A stretch of 64,000 nucleotides of DNA from the NCBI GenBank assembly GCA_021739635.1, contig JAIPBH010000004.1, forward strand, positions 180,014 through 244,013, given 5' to 3'. The stretch's first letter is position 1. Every line of letters starts with the position of its first letter. This stretch comes from Flavobacteriaceae bacterium. GTDB taxonomy: Bacteria; Bacteroidota; Bacteroidia; Flavobacteriales; Flavobacteriaceae. This document shows positions 9,001 to 17,026 of the stretch, piece after piece. Made by a program: the position numbers and the translations under genes. Below the pieces are notes generated by a model. It saw only the letters and a list, made by a program, of their open reading frames with translations, did no database searches and was not told the DNA's origin.

Positions 9001-9668
9001 AACGAACTTTTGAAAGCAAACGTGAAAAACCTTTAATGTATAATGACGGACAAGGTTATATTCGTTACCAAAAAGGGTCTTTAGTGTTTTATGCTTTAAG
9101 TGATTATATTGGTGAGGATACTTTGAATAATGCTTTAAAAAGTTATGTTGAAAAGGTAAAATTCCAAGAGCCGCCTTATACCACATCTGTTGAAATGGTA
9201 AATTATATCAAACAGGTAACACCAGATAGTTTGCAATATGTTATTCATGATATGTTTGAAACCATTACCTTATATTCAAACAGAATAGTTGATGTAAGTT
9301 CAAAAGCATTAGAAAACGGAAAATATCAGGTTGATATTGAATTTAATGTTAGTAAATACAGAAATAACGAAAAAGGTAAAAAATACTATGGAACTAAAGT
9401 AGGAGATACCTTAAGTTATAAAACTGAAAGCATGAAAAAACCGGAGCTTTCGGCACCATTAGCAGATTATATTGACATAGGTATTTTTACTAAAGAAGAC
9501 CTTGATGGCAAAAAGAAAGAAAAAGAGTTATACTTAAAAAAGCATAAGGTAACAGCCATCAATAATAAAGTAACTATTATAGTTAATGAAAAACCAACCG
9601 AAGTTGGTATTGACCCTTATAACAAATTGATTGATACCAGTTCAGACGATAATAGGAGAGAGCTTTAG
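6012..9668 (+). CDS. ABC transporter permease fused to M1-family aminopeptidase
   Basis: A protein of 1218 residues. The first roughly 580 residues contain two ABC-2 permease halves with many hydrophobic segments. The remainder is a predicted periplasmic M1 (gluzincin) peptidase domain. The zinc motif HEVAHQWW starts at H939, and a downstream ligand Glu lies in LSESLSEY. I count 19 residues between the second His and that Glu, one more than the classical M1 spacing of 18. The fusion is known in Bacteroidota but its substrate is not. With the adjacent ATPase it would form a transporter that may also process peptides. A terminator follows the stop codon. Confidence 0.88.
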   Translation: MFSTIYFHELKYWFKKPAFYIYMAIFLILSLFLSASSAGIFDFLTVSTGSSKIVNSPMGVIGLFNGLTTFIFFLFPSIIGATIYRDYKSEMHTILYSYPFSKAHYLFAKFFSGITIVTIITLVIGLGMLVGFRLPGTNQDIVGPVILEAYLQAYVVYIIPNILLFGAIVFAVVTFTRNIAAGFITIVLLMLVQGIVANLLSDPENRLISSLLDPFGAEAANYYTRYWTVAEQNEMMLPVKGVVIYNRLIWLGIATIVFALVFKLFSFSQNALTFSFRKTKGERSTKSNFGGITRIHLPKVDFDFSFIQNLKTTWRLSNVDLKYIIKSWPFISIVLVGLIFILISATALGEVFGTKTLPVTWQMLLIPGNSFSLFINILTFLYAGMLVHRGKLDNMNHLMDVTPIPNWSLLLSKLLALLKMQALLLFVIIVGGMMIQIYHGYYDFEISHYLYELYILNFIGFAIWAFLSLFIQILIGNPYLGLFVMLVISIGIPFLSFAGIEQAIFKYNQAPGFQYSDMNGYGATFSPYIIHKLYWFFCGLILLCLSALFWVRGIPNSFKERFNIAKSRFKGFVLIGFCICVVVFLSLGFTIFYENNIINERTSSKDQEKRSVTWEKTYKKYENAMQPRIVSVTCHVNIFPKELNFDANGSYIMVNKTQVAIDSILLNYNDFPSTFEFNKPIDLVSKDTVFNFNIYKLKESLLPGDTLKLSFTVRNDPNTLLRKNSPVLYNGTFINNFQLFPSLGYDSEAELQDNEVRKKYNLPENDLKPAPTDSTALRNTYISKDADWIDFEATVSTSSDQIAIAPGYLQKEWKEGDRRYFHYKMDSKILNFYAFNSAKYEIKKDKWHDVNLEIYYHKGHEFNLDRMIAGLKASLDYNSKNFSPYQHKQLRIVEFPRTAGSFAQSFPNTIPYSEGVGFIADVDDTEEGGVDYPFAITVHEVAHQWWAHQVIGADVLGATMLSESLSEYVALKVLEHQQGKSKMRKFLKKALDDYLTQRTFESKREKPLMYNDGQGYIRYQKGSLVFYALSDYIGEDTLNNALKSYVEKVKFQEPPYTTSVEMVNYIKQVTPDSLQYVIHDMFETITLYSNRIVDVSSKALENGKYQVDIEFNVSKYRNNEKGKKYYGTKVGDTLSYKTESMKKPELSAPLADYIDIGIFTKEDLDGKKKEKELYLKKHKVTAINNKVTIIVNEKPTEVGIDPYNKLIDTSSDDNRREL

Positions 9669-9692
9669 TTTAAAATATACCAACTAACTTAT

Positions 9693-9730
9693 ACACTCAA
9701 ATACGCATTAAGGTTTTGGGTGTTTTTTTT
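9693..9730 (+). terminator. Intrinsic terminator after the ABC/M1 gene
   Basis: A stem of 9 base pairs (ACACTCAAA with TTTGGGTGT, one wobble pair) and a 13-base loop is followed directly by eight T residues. It lies 25 bases after the stop of the permease/peptidase gene, so it should end the two-gene ABC transcript. Confidence 0.8.
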
Positions 9731-9819
9731 GAAAAATATTTAAAACAATAATAATTCAAAATTTAGGTTTTAAAAGCAGGTAAATTATTAATTTTGAATA
9801 CTAAATTTTTATTTTTTAT

Positions 9820-10494
9820 ATGAATTATTTGCCCTACATATTCATAATTTTTCCTTTGTTACTTTTTTCTCAAGAAAAAACTGTTGAGAAAGACTCAACA
9901 GAATATGATTATTATCTTATTGAAGGAGATTCTATTGCCAGAGATACCATTCGTCTTAATGAAATATATGTACTTAATGGATTAAAATTCCCAAGTAAAG
10001 AAGACAGAATGCGGTATTTAATTTTAAGACGTAAAACCATAAAAGTATATCCGTATGCTAAAATGGCTGCAGATAGATTGGATTCTTTAAATAGACGACT
10101 AGAAAAATTACCTAACAAACGTGAAAAGAAAAAATACACTAAACTTATTCAAAAGTATATTGAAGGCGAGTTTTCAGAAAAGTTAAAGAAATTCACACGA
10201 ACTGAAGGACAAATATTAATAAAACTCATTCATAGGCAAACAGGAGAAACTACATTTCAATTAGTGAAAGATTTGCGCAGTGGTTGGAGGGCTTTTTGGT
10301 ATAATACCACGGCTAGTATGTTTGATTTGTCTTTAAAAGAAGGTTACGACCCTATGAATGTTATGGAAGATTATTTAATTGAAGATATTTTACAGCGCAA
10401 TTTTTTAAGTGGTGTTTTAGAACGCCAAAAAGCAGCCAAAGAATACAACTTTTATGATTTAACAGATAAATGGTTAAATAAAAAGAAGAAATAA
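9820..10494 (+). CDS. DUF4294 domain protein, secreted
   Basis: A 224-residue protein with a short N-terminal signal sequence ending near residue 17 (LLLFSQ/E). The body is the DUF4294 domain found across Bacteroidota, recognisable by IYVLNGLKF, YLILRRKTIKVYPYAK, LIHRQTGETTF and GWRAFWYNTTA. No biochemical function is known for it. It is probably periplasmic. The HlyIII gene starts 6 bases after the stop, so the two are likely one transcript. Confidence 0.85.
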   Translation: MNYLPYIFIIFPLLLFSQEKTVEKDSTEYDYYLIEGDSIARDTIRLNEIYVLNGLKFPSKEDRMRYLILRRKTIKVYPYAKMAADRLDSLNRRLEKLPNKREKKKYTKLIQKYIEGEFSEKLKKFTRTEGQILIKLIHRQTGETTFQLVKDLRSGWRAFWYNTTASMFDLSLKEGYDPMNVMEDYLIEDILQRNFLSGVLERQKAAKEYNFYDLTDKWLNKKKK

Positions 10495-10500
10495 TTTAGC

Positions 10501-11124
10501 ATGAAAATACAATCTCATTTTGAAGAGAAACTAAATGCTCTAACACATGCAATTGGTGCTATTTTAGGAATTGCTGCATTGGTTTTACTTATTTTATACA
10601 ATACTCATAAAACACCATATAGTTTATTTAGTGTAATAGTTTATGGTATTTCAATTATTGTTTTATTTTCTGCATCTGCCTTATATCATTCAGTTAAAGA
10701 CGAAAATAAAAAGCATTATTTCAGAATTGTAGATCATATAAGCATATACTTTTTAATTGCAGGAACTTATACACCAGTTTTACTTATTTCTTTAAACGAA
10801 AGTTTAGGTTGGACTTTGTTTTATATAGTTTGGGGAATTGCTGCGTTCGGAATTATTTTAAAACTGTTTTTTACAGGCAGATTTGAAATATTTTCAACCT
10901 TATTATATCTCGTTATGGGCTGGCTCATCGTGTTTGATTTTTCAAATACTTCCAGAATATTAGGCGATGGTATTTTGTTGCTTTTTGCTGGCGGTATGTC
11001 ATATACTTTAGGAATTGTTTTTTATGTCATTCATCGTATTCCTTATCATCATGTCATTTGGCATTTGTTTGTTTTAGCAGGAGCCATTTTTCACTTTTTT
11101 ATGATTTTCTTTTATGTCATTTAA
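10501..11124 (+). CDS. Hemolysin III / PAQR family membrane protein
   Basis: A 207-residue protein with about seven transmembrane helices. The family features are the N-terminal EEKLNALTHAIGA, the first metal-binding-type motif SALYHS near residue 60, and the C-terminal HHVIWHLFVLAGAIFHF, which provides the conserved histidines. HlyIII/PAQR proteins are integral membrane hydrolase-like proteins, and their bacterial role is unclear despite the hemolysin name. It follows DUF4294 by 6 bases and precedes a GNAT gene. Confidence 0.9.
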   Translation: MKIQSHFEEKLNALTHAIGAILGIAALVLLILYNTHKTPYSLFSVIVYGISIIVLFSASALYHSVKDENKKHYFRIVDHISIYFLIAGTYTPVLLISLNESLGWTLFYIVWGIAAFGIILKLFFTGRFEIFSTLLYLVMGWLIVFDFSNTSRILGDGILLLFAGGMSYTLGIVFYVIHRIPYHHVIWHLFVLAGAIFHFFMIFFYVI

Positions 11125-11149
11125 TAGGTAAACATTTTTTTTGAAAATT

Positions 11150-11641
11150 ATGACAGAGTTTTTTATAGCAATAACTAAAGAACATTTTGAAGATATAGCT
11201 GCTTTAGCAGACATCATTTGGCGCGAGCATTATAAACCAATTATTGGTGTTGAACAGGTTAATTATATGGTGAAAAATTACCAATCTGCAGATGCTATGT
11301 ATTCTCAATATAATGATGGTTACATCTATTTTAAAGTGCATCACAATAATCAGTTTGTTGGGTATATTTCTATAAAAAAGCAAGATGATAGTTTGTTTTT
11401 AAGTAAGATTTATGTTTCTAAGGATTTTAGAGGTCAAAAAATAGGTAAATCTGCCATGGAATTTGTTCAAAGTAAAGCGATTGAAATGAACTGCAAATCA
11501 ATTAATCTTGCGGTAAACAGATTCAATATAAATTCTATAAAAGCTTATGAAGCCATGGGATTTAAAACTATTGGAGAAACCATAACCGATATAGGTAATG
11601 GGTTTTTTATGGATGATTATAAAATGGAAAAGTTATTATAA
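11150..11641 (+). CDS. GNAT family N-acetyltransferase
   Basis: A 163-residue protein with a GNAT fold. The acetyl-CoA-binding core LFLSKIYVSKDFRGQKIGKS contains the R-G-Q-x-I-G/K pyrophosphate loop. It is followed by NLAVNRFNINSIKAYEAMGF, a characteristic beta5-alpha4 region. I start at the ATG at 11150 rather than the in-frame TTG nine bases upstream. The acceptor is not predictable: protein, amine or antibiotic are all possible. It converges on the DUF4268 gene with 2 bases between the stop codons. Confidence 0.88.
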   Translation: MTEFFIAITKEHFEDIAALADIIWREHYKPIIGVEQVNYMVKNYQSADAMYSQYNDGYIYFKVHHNNQFVGYISIKKQDDSLFLSKIYVSKDFRGQKIGKSAMEFVQSKAIEMNCKSINLAVNRFNINSIKAYEAMGFKTIGETITDIGNGFFMDDYKMEKLL

Positions 11642-11643
11642 TA

Positions 11644-12072
11644 TCAATCCACTAAAATATCTCTATAATCTTCAAAAAAAGATTCCAGCAAACCCATGTT
11701 TTTATTAAAAAACTCCATCACATCACGCCATGTATTTTTATTATGAATAGAAACTTTCATATTTAAAGGCACATAAATTCTTGAAATTTCTTTTTCATTA
11801 TCCAGAATATAAGTTTCTTCAAAAATAATTTCCGGCAGATAGTCTTCTTTTAAAATAGCTTGTAAAGATTGAAGTTTTTCCCAATATTTAATACGGTTTT
11901 CAAGGTCGTCTTCAAGGTCAATGGCCACTAAAGCAGTTTTGGTATCAAAGTGAAATTTAAAACTAAATCCTTTTATTTTAGTATCATACAAAATCCATTT
12001 TCTTGGAAATGATTTTCCAAAACTAGTCCAAAATTCATGTCGTAATAGGCGAGATTCTTCTTTACTAAACAT
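11644..12072 (-). CDS. DUF4268 domain protein
   Basis: A 142-residue soluble protein. It matches DUF4268, with the opening SKEESRLLRHEFWTSFGK, then KGFSFKFHFD and the repeated aromatic and acidic positions near FFEDYRDILVD. Some DUF4268 domains occur at the C-terminus of nuclease-like proteins; this is the short stand-alone form, with no catalytic motif I can point to. Its start shares one base with the stop of the ZIP transporter gene, so translation is probably coupled. Confidence 0.78.
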   Translation of the reverse strand: MFSKEESRLLRHEFWTSFGKSFPRKWILYDTKIKGFSFKFHFDTKTALVAIDLEDDLENRIKYWEKLQSLQAILKEDYLPEIIFEETYILDNEKEISRIYVPLNMKVSIHNKNTWRDVMEFFNKNMGLLESFFEDYRDILVD

Positions 12073-12743
12073 TACAATAAATACGCAATAACTATGGCAA
12101 TAATAATAGTAATTAACTTGGTTAAGTTAAACTTATGGTTTTCATTGCTTTCAAACAAAATAGTAGTAGAAATATGTAAAAAGATACCAATAACAATTCC
12201 AGATATTTCATTGTAATATGTTTGAAAAAACTCAAAGTATTTAGATAATAAAACACCTAAAGGCGTCATAAGTGCAAACATAATAAGAAAAAAGGCAACG
12301 TGTGCTTTACTTAATTTTGAAGCTAAAAAGAAGGTTGATAAAATAATAGCAACCGGTAATTTATGAATGATAATACCATAAATTAAATTATGATGTGCCT
12401 CAATTGGGATACCTTCTAAAACAGAGTGAATGCATAAACTTATAAATAGTAACCAAGGAAATAAGGTGCTTTCTTTATTTAAATGTACATGACCATGTTC
12501 AGCACCTTTTGAGAAAAACTCCAATACAATTTGAAGCATAATCCCAATCATGATAAATAACCCTACAGACTTTCCGTTTTCATGATACACTTCAGGTAAA
12601 AAATTAAATACTGTGATAGAAAGTAAAAATGACCCACTAAACGCAAGTAATAGTTTTAAATTTTTTTGTTTTGCAGGTTTTAAAATAACGACTATTAAAA
12701 AGCCTAGTAGCACACTTATTATAGGAAGTATAAAATTCAACAT
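12072..12743 (-). CDS. ZIP family divalent metal transporter
   Basis: A 223-residue membrane protein with about eight helices. A histidine-bearing loop, GAEHGHVHLNKE, follows the third helix. The ZIP signature is visible as HSVLEGIPIEAHHNLIYG and IIIHKLPVAI, which provide the histidine and glutamate metal ligands of helices 4 and 5. ZIP proteins import zinc or iron into the cytoplasm, and the metal here is not determinable. It is flanked by a methyltransferase gene 5 bases upstream and DUF4268 downstream on the same strand. Confidence 0.9.
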   Translation of the reverse strand: MLNFILPIISVLLGFLIVVILKPAKQKNLKLLLAFSGSFLLSITVFNFLPEVYHENGKSVGLFIMIGIMLQIVLEFFSKGAEHGHVHLNKESTLFPWLLFISLCIHSVLEGIPIEAHHNLIYGIIIHKLPVAIILSTFFLASKLSKAHVAFFLIMFALMTPLGVLLSKYFEFFQTYYNEISGIVIGIFLHISTTILFESNENHKFNLTKLITIIIAIVIAYLL

Positions 12744-12748
12744 GTATA

Positions 12749-13480
12749 TTATTTAAAAATCATCACCAAACGCTCAGACGTTTGTGGTCTAAATTTACTT
12801 AATTTATAATCACCAAATACATCCAATAAATAAACACCAGCTTGTTCAAATAAAGCTTCAAAATCACTTAAAGTAAAGGCTCTTACGCGTTCTTGAAAAC
12901 TGTAATCAACACCTTCATGCGTAAAATTAATATCCTTAAAAATATAGCCATCATGAGCATATCTGTTTATAAAAAACGTAATACCATCTATAACTTTAAC
13001 TTCTTCAGGAACCAAATTTTCAATAACAAAATCAGAATTCATAAAATCAATCACGCCAAATCCTGTTTCGTTTAAGTCTGCTTTTATGGCTTTAATAGTA
13101 TTTAAGTTGCCCTGTTCATCTTTAAAATAACCAAAACTGGTAAACAAATTAAATATGGCATCAAAAGATTTATTAAAAGGCATGCACATATCATGTACTT
13201 CAAAATGCAAGTGGTTATTTTCAAATTGTTTCGCAAAAGCAATACTATTTTCAGATAAGTCTGCACCAATGACATCATAACCAAGTGTGTTTAAATAAAC
13301 CGAGTGTCTGCCTTTTCCGCAAGCCAAATCTAAAATACTACCACCTTCCGGAATATTTAAATAATTAGTAAGCGTATCCATAAAAGCATGCGCTTCAGCA
13401 TCGTTTCTGTCTTTATAAAGTATGTGGTAAAATGGTGTATCAAACCAAGAAGAAAACCATTCAGTTGTGTCTTTTATCAT
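12749..13480 (-). CDS. Class I SAM-dependent methyltransferase
   Basis: A 243-residue methyltransferase. The SAM-binding motif I is ILDLACGKGRHS near residue 50, followed by GYDVIGADLSENSI (motif II) and FDAIFNLFTSFGYF. The substrate cannot be read from the sequence. It is the first gene of a leftward operon with the ZIP and DUF4268 genes. Upstream is a repeat-filled intergenic region shared with the divergent THUMP methyltransferase. Confidence 0.87.
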   Translation of the reverse strand: MIKDTTEWFSSWFDTPFYHILYKDRNDAEAHAFMDTLTNYLNIPEGGSILDLACGKGRHSVYLNTLGYDVIGADLSENSIAFAKQFENNHLHFEVHDMCMPFNKSFDAIFNLFTSFGYFKDEQGNLNTIKAIKADLNETGFGVIDFMNSDFVIENLVPEEVKVIDGITFFINRYAHDGYIFKDINFTHEGVDYSFQERVRAFTLSDFEALFEQAGVYLLDVFGDYKLSKFRPQTSERLVMIFK

Positions 13481-13490
13481 ATACTTTTTT

Positions 13491-13583
13491 AATGGGTTTC
13501 CGTGCTATTGCACGGCCAGGCTTTTCGCTATATCTTTTTTATGCCGAAAAAAGCATAAAAAAGGATGCCGCTTCAATCCTTAA
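13491..13583. repeat. Palindromic extragenic repeat with two hairpins
   Basis: Two stem-loops stand side by side between two divergent methyltransferase genes. The first (13500-13515) is a perfect 6-bp stem CCGTGC/GCACGG with loop TATT. The second (13533-13564) has a 12-bp stem built on TTTTTTATGC/GCATAAAAAA with an 8-base loop. The flanks carry related CGCT and CCGCT sequences. From memory, elements of this type are dispersed through many Flavobacteriaceae genomes. I see only one copy in this window, so the repeat status is inferred. Confidence 0.5.
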
Positions 13584-13652
13584 CCTAATTTTTAATAAAC
13601 ATTAAGATTGCCGCAAAATTAAGCTATTTTTGTAATCTATTTACAGTAAATA

Positions 13653-14810
13653 ATGGAGAATAATTTTATAATGGTAGCCAAGACCTTATTTGGCTTTGAA
13701 GACTTATTAGCAAAAGAACTCACGCAACTTGGAGCCCAAGATGTAAAAACCGGCATACGAAGCGTAAGTTTTTTAGGAGATAAAGGCTTTATGTATAAAG
13801 CTAATTTAGGGTTGCGTACTGCTATAAAAATATTAAAACCTATAGAAACCTTTGTGGTTACTGGTGAGCATGATTTATATAACAAGATAAAAGCCATGCC
13901 TTGGGAACACTATTTAAAGCCTACTGGAACCTTGGCTATTGATGCTACCATTCATTCCGATTTGTTTACCAATTCTCTTTATATAGCACAAAAAACCAAA
14001 GATGCCATTGTTGACAGATTTAGAGACCAAACCGGCGAGCGACCCAATGTAGATTTGCGTTTCCCAGATTTAAAGGTAAATATTCATATTGATAGGCAAC
14101 AATGTACTGTGTCGTTAGATTCTTCAGGAGATTCTTTACACAAACGTGGTTATAAAACGGCCACTAATATTGCGCCAATAAACGAGGTTTTAGCAGCAGG
14201 ATTAATCATGCTTTCTGGTTGGGACGGACAAACAGATTTTATGGATCCTATGTGTGGTAGTGGCACTATGCTTATTGAGGCTGCTATGATAGCGTGTAAT
14301 ATTCCGCCTAACTTAACAAGAAAAGAATTTGCTTTTGAGCGTTGGCAAGATTGGGATGTAGAATTGTTTGAAAAAATTGAAGAAGCTTTGCTTAATAAAA
14401 CACGCGATTTTCATTATAAAATTATTGGGTATGATAAAGCGCCAAGTGCGGTTATTAAAGCTAAAGACAATGTGAAAAATGCGCAATTAGAAGATTTTAT
14501 TGAGGTAAAGCATGAAGATTTTTTTAAAACCCAAAAAGGAGGCGATGAAAAATTGCACATGGTATTTAACCCACCTTATGGAGAGCGTTTAAATATAGAT
14601 ATGCAAGAGTTTTATAAAAGCATTGGTGATACCTTAAAACAAAACTATCCAAATACTGATGCTTGGTTTATTACCAGTAATTTAGATGCATTAAAACATG
14701 TGGGTTTAAGGCCTTCACGTAAAATACATTTATTTAATGCCAAACTAGAAGCACGTTTGGTAAAATATGAAATGTATGCTGGTAGTAAAAAAGGGAAGTA
14801 TATGAAGTAA
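13653..14810 (+). CDS. THUMP-domain 23S rRNA methyltransferase (RlmL N-terminal-module type)
   Basis: A 385-residue RNA methyltransferase. An N-terminal ferredoxin-like and THUMP region (to about 160) is followed by the SAM domain, with FMDPMCGSGTMLIEAA (motif I) and the catalytic motif VFNPPYGERL, an N-P-P-Y tetrad that fits N2-guanine methylation. This corresponds to the RlmL half of the fused E. coli RlmKL, which modifies G2445 of 23S rRNA. The exact target here is inferred. A sequence TATTTTTG upstream could be a -7 box, but no TTG lies at the correct distance. Confidence 0.88.
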   Translation: MENNFIMVAKTLFGFEDLLAKELTQLGAQDVKTGIRSVSFLGDKGFMYKANLGLRTAIKILKPIETFVVTGEHDLYNKIKAMPWEHYLKPTGTLAIDATIHSDLFTNSLYIAQKTKDAIVDRFRDQTGERPNVDLRFPDLKVNIHIDRQQCTVSLDSSGDSLHKRGYKTATNIAPINEVLAAGLIMLSGWDGQTDFMDPMCGSGTMLIEAAMIACNIPPNLTRKEFAFERWQDWDVELFEKIEEALLNKTRDFHYKIIGYDKAPSAVIKAKDNVKNAQLEDFIEVKHEDFFKTQKGGDEKLHMVFNPPYGERLNIDMQEFYKSIGDTLKQNYPNTDAWFITSNLDALKHVGLRPSRKIHLFNAKLEARLVKYEMYAGSKKGKYMK

Positions 14811-15167
14811 ATTTTAACAATTAAGTTTGTCGTTCCGGTATGAAAAGTTTTAAAAATATTTTATAATTGCTAATGCAATAAGCTAGAATATTAGAGCTAC
14901 AAGCGTAATATCTCTAGAATTCTTACTTATTTTTAGTTACAATCTTTTGTTATTACTTTTATTATTGGTTTTAACAATAATAACTTTAAAGTATGACCAA
15001 ACTCCGTTTACTAAATTTTATCATAAAAACAGTGCCTTTTATATTTGCCCACAACATATACCTGTTTTAATTCACAACCCAAAAGAATTGGTTGGGTTAT
15101 TGGATGGCGCTGATACATTACAGGCCAGATAATCCTTTTTAAATAATAATATAAAAAGTTTAGTAAG
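14811..15167. other. Intergenic region without a convincing gene
   Basis: This stretch of 357 bases separates the THUMP methyltransferase from the converging 123-residue protein gene. Two short overlapping open frames exist on opposite strands (14947-15132 and 15011-15217). Neither shows a recognisable domain, a plausible start context or partners. They may be chance frames or the remains of a decayed gene. I see no RNA structure or terminator of note. Confidence 0.5.
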
Positions 15168-15539
15168 TTAAAATTCTTCCAACCAATTTTTGGCGGCTTC
15201 ATGGGTAGAAAATACATTAAAATAGTATTTTTTATTTTTTGCTAATTCTTGATATAATATGGAAAGTGCAGCTTCTTGAGGGCTATCAATAATAATAGCA
15301 TCAATAATAGCATCATATTTTTCTAATGATTTATTGTTTTCAGAAATTATGGTATTTAAATCATTTACAGAAAATTTATATAACGCTTCTGAAGCATCTG
15401 TTAGTATTTTTAATGTTCTGGGATATGTTTTGTTGTTTTTTGTGGCTTTTATATAATCTGTAATTTCTTTTACATATACCTCATTTTTAAATTGCGTTTC
15501 CAGAATATTTAAGTTATTGTTAAAAGTAGAGTTAACCAT
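15168..15539 (-). CDS. STAS/SpoIIAA-like small protein
   Basis: A 123-residue soluble protein of a type common in Flavobacteriaceae. It has an alpha/beta pattern with RTLKILTDASEALYKF, a variable helix, IIIDSPQEAALSILYQEL and a final YYFNVFSTHEAAKNWLEEF. This layout resembles STAS/SEC14-like (SpoIIAA-like) proteins, but I do not see a phosphorylatable serine motif. Function is unknown. No neighbour on the same strand lies closer than 250 bases, so it is probably a single-gene transcript. Confidence 0.65.
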   Translation of the reverse strand: MVNSTFNNNLNILETQFKNEVYVKEITDYIKATKNNKTYPRTLKILTDASEALYKFSVNDLNTIISENNKSLEKYDAIIDAIIIDSPQEAALSILYQELAKNKKYYFNVFSTHEAAKNWLEEF

Positions 15540-15793
15540 ATAGTTTAATAATTTATTAATCAGTTTAAAAAATACCTTCTTTTTTGAATAAAACAGATTA
15601 GATTTTTTTAAGATATTATAATAAGATTTAAGAAAAAAAATCCCCCCTTTTTTTAAATGTACAATTTTATTTTTTTAAAGCCAAACTATTTTAATTTGAC
15701 TAAGTTACTTTAAATGGTGTTTGTTAATTGAGGTTTTATGCAAGCTTCACTATTTTCAATAGGGGTTAATATCCATCTTTTAATGCCAACAAA
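15540..15793. other. AT-rich intergenic region
   Basis: These 254 bases contain long A and T runs and a C6T7 tract near 15645. I see no open frame of note, no tRNA-like fold and no clear terminator. It separates the 123-residue protein gene from the DUF6048 gene on the same strand. Confidence 0.5.
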
Positions 15794-16525
15794 TTAATTT
15801 TTGTCTTTCTTGTATAATGGAATTAAATAGGAAATAGAATAGCCATAACCAACACCAATACCACTACTGTCATAGGTTTTATTAAAACCCGGAATGTAAA
15901 TATTCTCAAAATTTGTAGGAACCGTTTCATTTACTAAGCCTTTAAGTTGAGCGTTTAATCCTAAATACAGATTATTGAATAGTTCTACCTTTATTCCTAT
16001 AATAAGTTCAATCCAAAAGGCAGTTAAATCGTTAAATTTTTGAGCATCTGTTGATGTGTATTGCTCGCCCCAATATTGGTCGGTAGTGTAAACTGTAAAA
16101 TTATTAATTTGTTGACTAAAAGCTGTTGCGCCTATACGAAAACCAGAATAAATCATGTTATCCATATCAAGCCAGTTTTTGTAAAGATTGTAGTCAACAC
16201 CTGCTTTTAAATATGTTCCGCTAGTAGTTACGTTTAAATAATCATTACTAGTTATTTTTTCTTCAATACCAAGTTCTCCAGCTATGTATAAGGCTCTTTT
16301 AATTCTATAATCTGCGTTGACTTCAAATCCTGTATAATCATTATCAGTAAAAGAACGAATAAGTTTTCCTATATCTCCACCAACACGAAGTCCGTACTTT
16401 AGTTTTATTTTTAAGGAATCATTCACGGTTGAAATAATGCTGTCATTTTGTGCTTGTACTGAAACACAAAGCAGCAAAAACAAACAAATACTAATGAAAT
16501 AATTTGAAATGTGCTGCTGTTTCAT
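15794..16525 (-). CDS. DUF6048 family outer-membrane-like protein
   Basis: A 243-residue protein with a signal peptide ending in VSVQA/Q near residue 25. Alternating hydrophobic strands follow, each 9-12 residues long, such as YGLRVGGDIGKLI, FEVNADYRI and LYIAGELGI, and the sequence ends in GYSISYLIPLY. The pattern fits a small beta-barrel or a DUF6048 protein of Bacteroidota. Its start overlaps the end of the DUF6452 gene by 35 bases, so the two are coupled. Both follow rlmD. No function is known. Confidence 0.75.
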   Translation of the reverse strand: MKQQHISNYFISICLFLLLCVSVQAQNDSIISTVNDSLKIKLKYGLRVGGDIGKLIRSFTDNDYTGFEVNADYRIKRALYIAGELGIEEKITSNDYLNVTTSGTYLKAGVDYNLYKNWLDMDNMIYSGFRIGATAFSQQINNFTVYTTDQYWGEQYTSTDAQKFNDLTAFWIELIIGIKVELFNNLYLGLNAQLKGLVNETVPTNFENIYIPGFNKTYDSSGIGVGYGYSISYLIPLYKKDKN

Positions 16526-17006
16526 CTTCTACAGATTGATTATCGTTTAATGATTCTTTTGATTGTATCCAATTATCAGTATCGCTATTGATGGTAAGCG
16601 TTACATTTTTAAATATAGTTTTGTAACCGCATGCTCTTGATACATATACTTGTTCTGTAACATAATTTATGGTAATAATATCTTCATTACCACCAATAAC
16701 ATCATTTATATTGGTGTATTCTTTATGAAGCGAATATTGAGTGCTATTTGAATTTGTTTTTAGTGGGATAATAATTTCATTAACAGATACAACATTATAA
16801 TTTGTTAATGGAGTATCATTATCAACACCTTGAACTTTTAAGCCAAATACATTTTTTTTGTTTTCTTGAATTGATAAATCATAAAACTGAATAATCAAAT
16901 TTGGTGTAGTTGCAGTACTTTCTGGGCAAATGTCATCTGGTTCACAACCCAATGAAAATATAGTTGTAATGCCAAAAAGTATTGCTAAAATTTTATAATG
17001 CTTCAT
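16491..17006 (-). CDS. DUF6452 family lipoprotein
   Basis: A 171-residue protein with a lipoprotein signal (ITTIFSLGC, lipid-bearing Cys near residue 21) followed by EPDDICPESTATTPNL. The Cys-rich opening and LIIQFYD strand are characteristic of DUF6452 proteins of Bacteroidota. It is predicted to be anchored in the envelope. It lies 20 bases after rlmD and overlaps the DUF6048 gene, and this trio appears to form one transcript. No function is known for the family. Confidence 0.78.
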   Translation of the reverse strand: MKHYKILAILFGITTIFSLGCEPDDICPESTATTPNLIIQFYDLSIQENKKNVFGLKVQGVDNDTPLTNYNVVSVNEIIIPLKTNSNSTQYSLHKEYTNINDVIGGNEDIITINYVTEQVYVSRACGYKTIFKNVTLTINSDTDNWIQSKESLNDNQSVEDETAAHFKLFH

Positions 17007-17026
17007 TTACTTTTTACTATTCAATA

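Noticed and set aside
8818..9186. Minus-strand open frame of 122 codons
   Set aside because: It lies wholly inside the conserved M1 peptidase domain on the other strand and has no recognisable domain.
14947..15217. Two overlapping frames on opposite strands
   Set aside because: No domain, no partner and no reasonable start context; treated as non-coding or decayed DNA.
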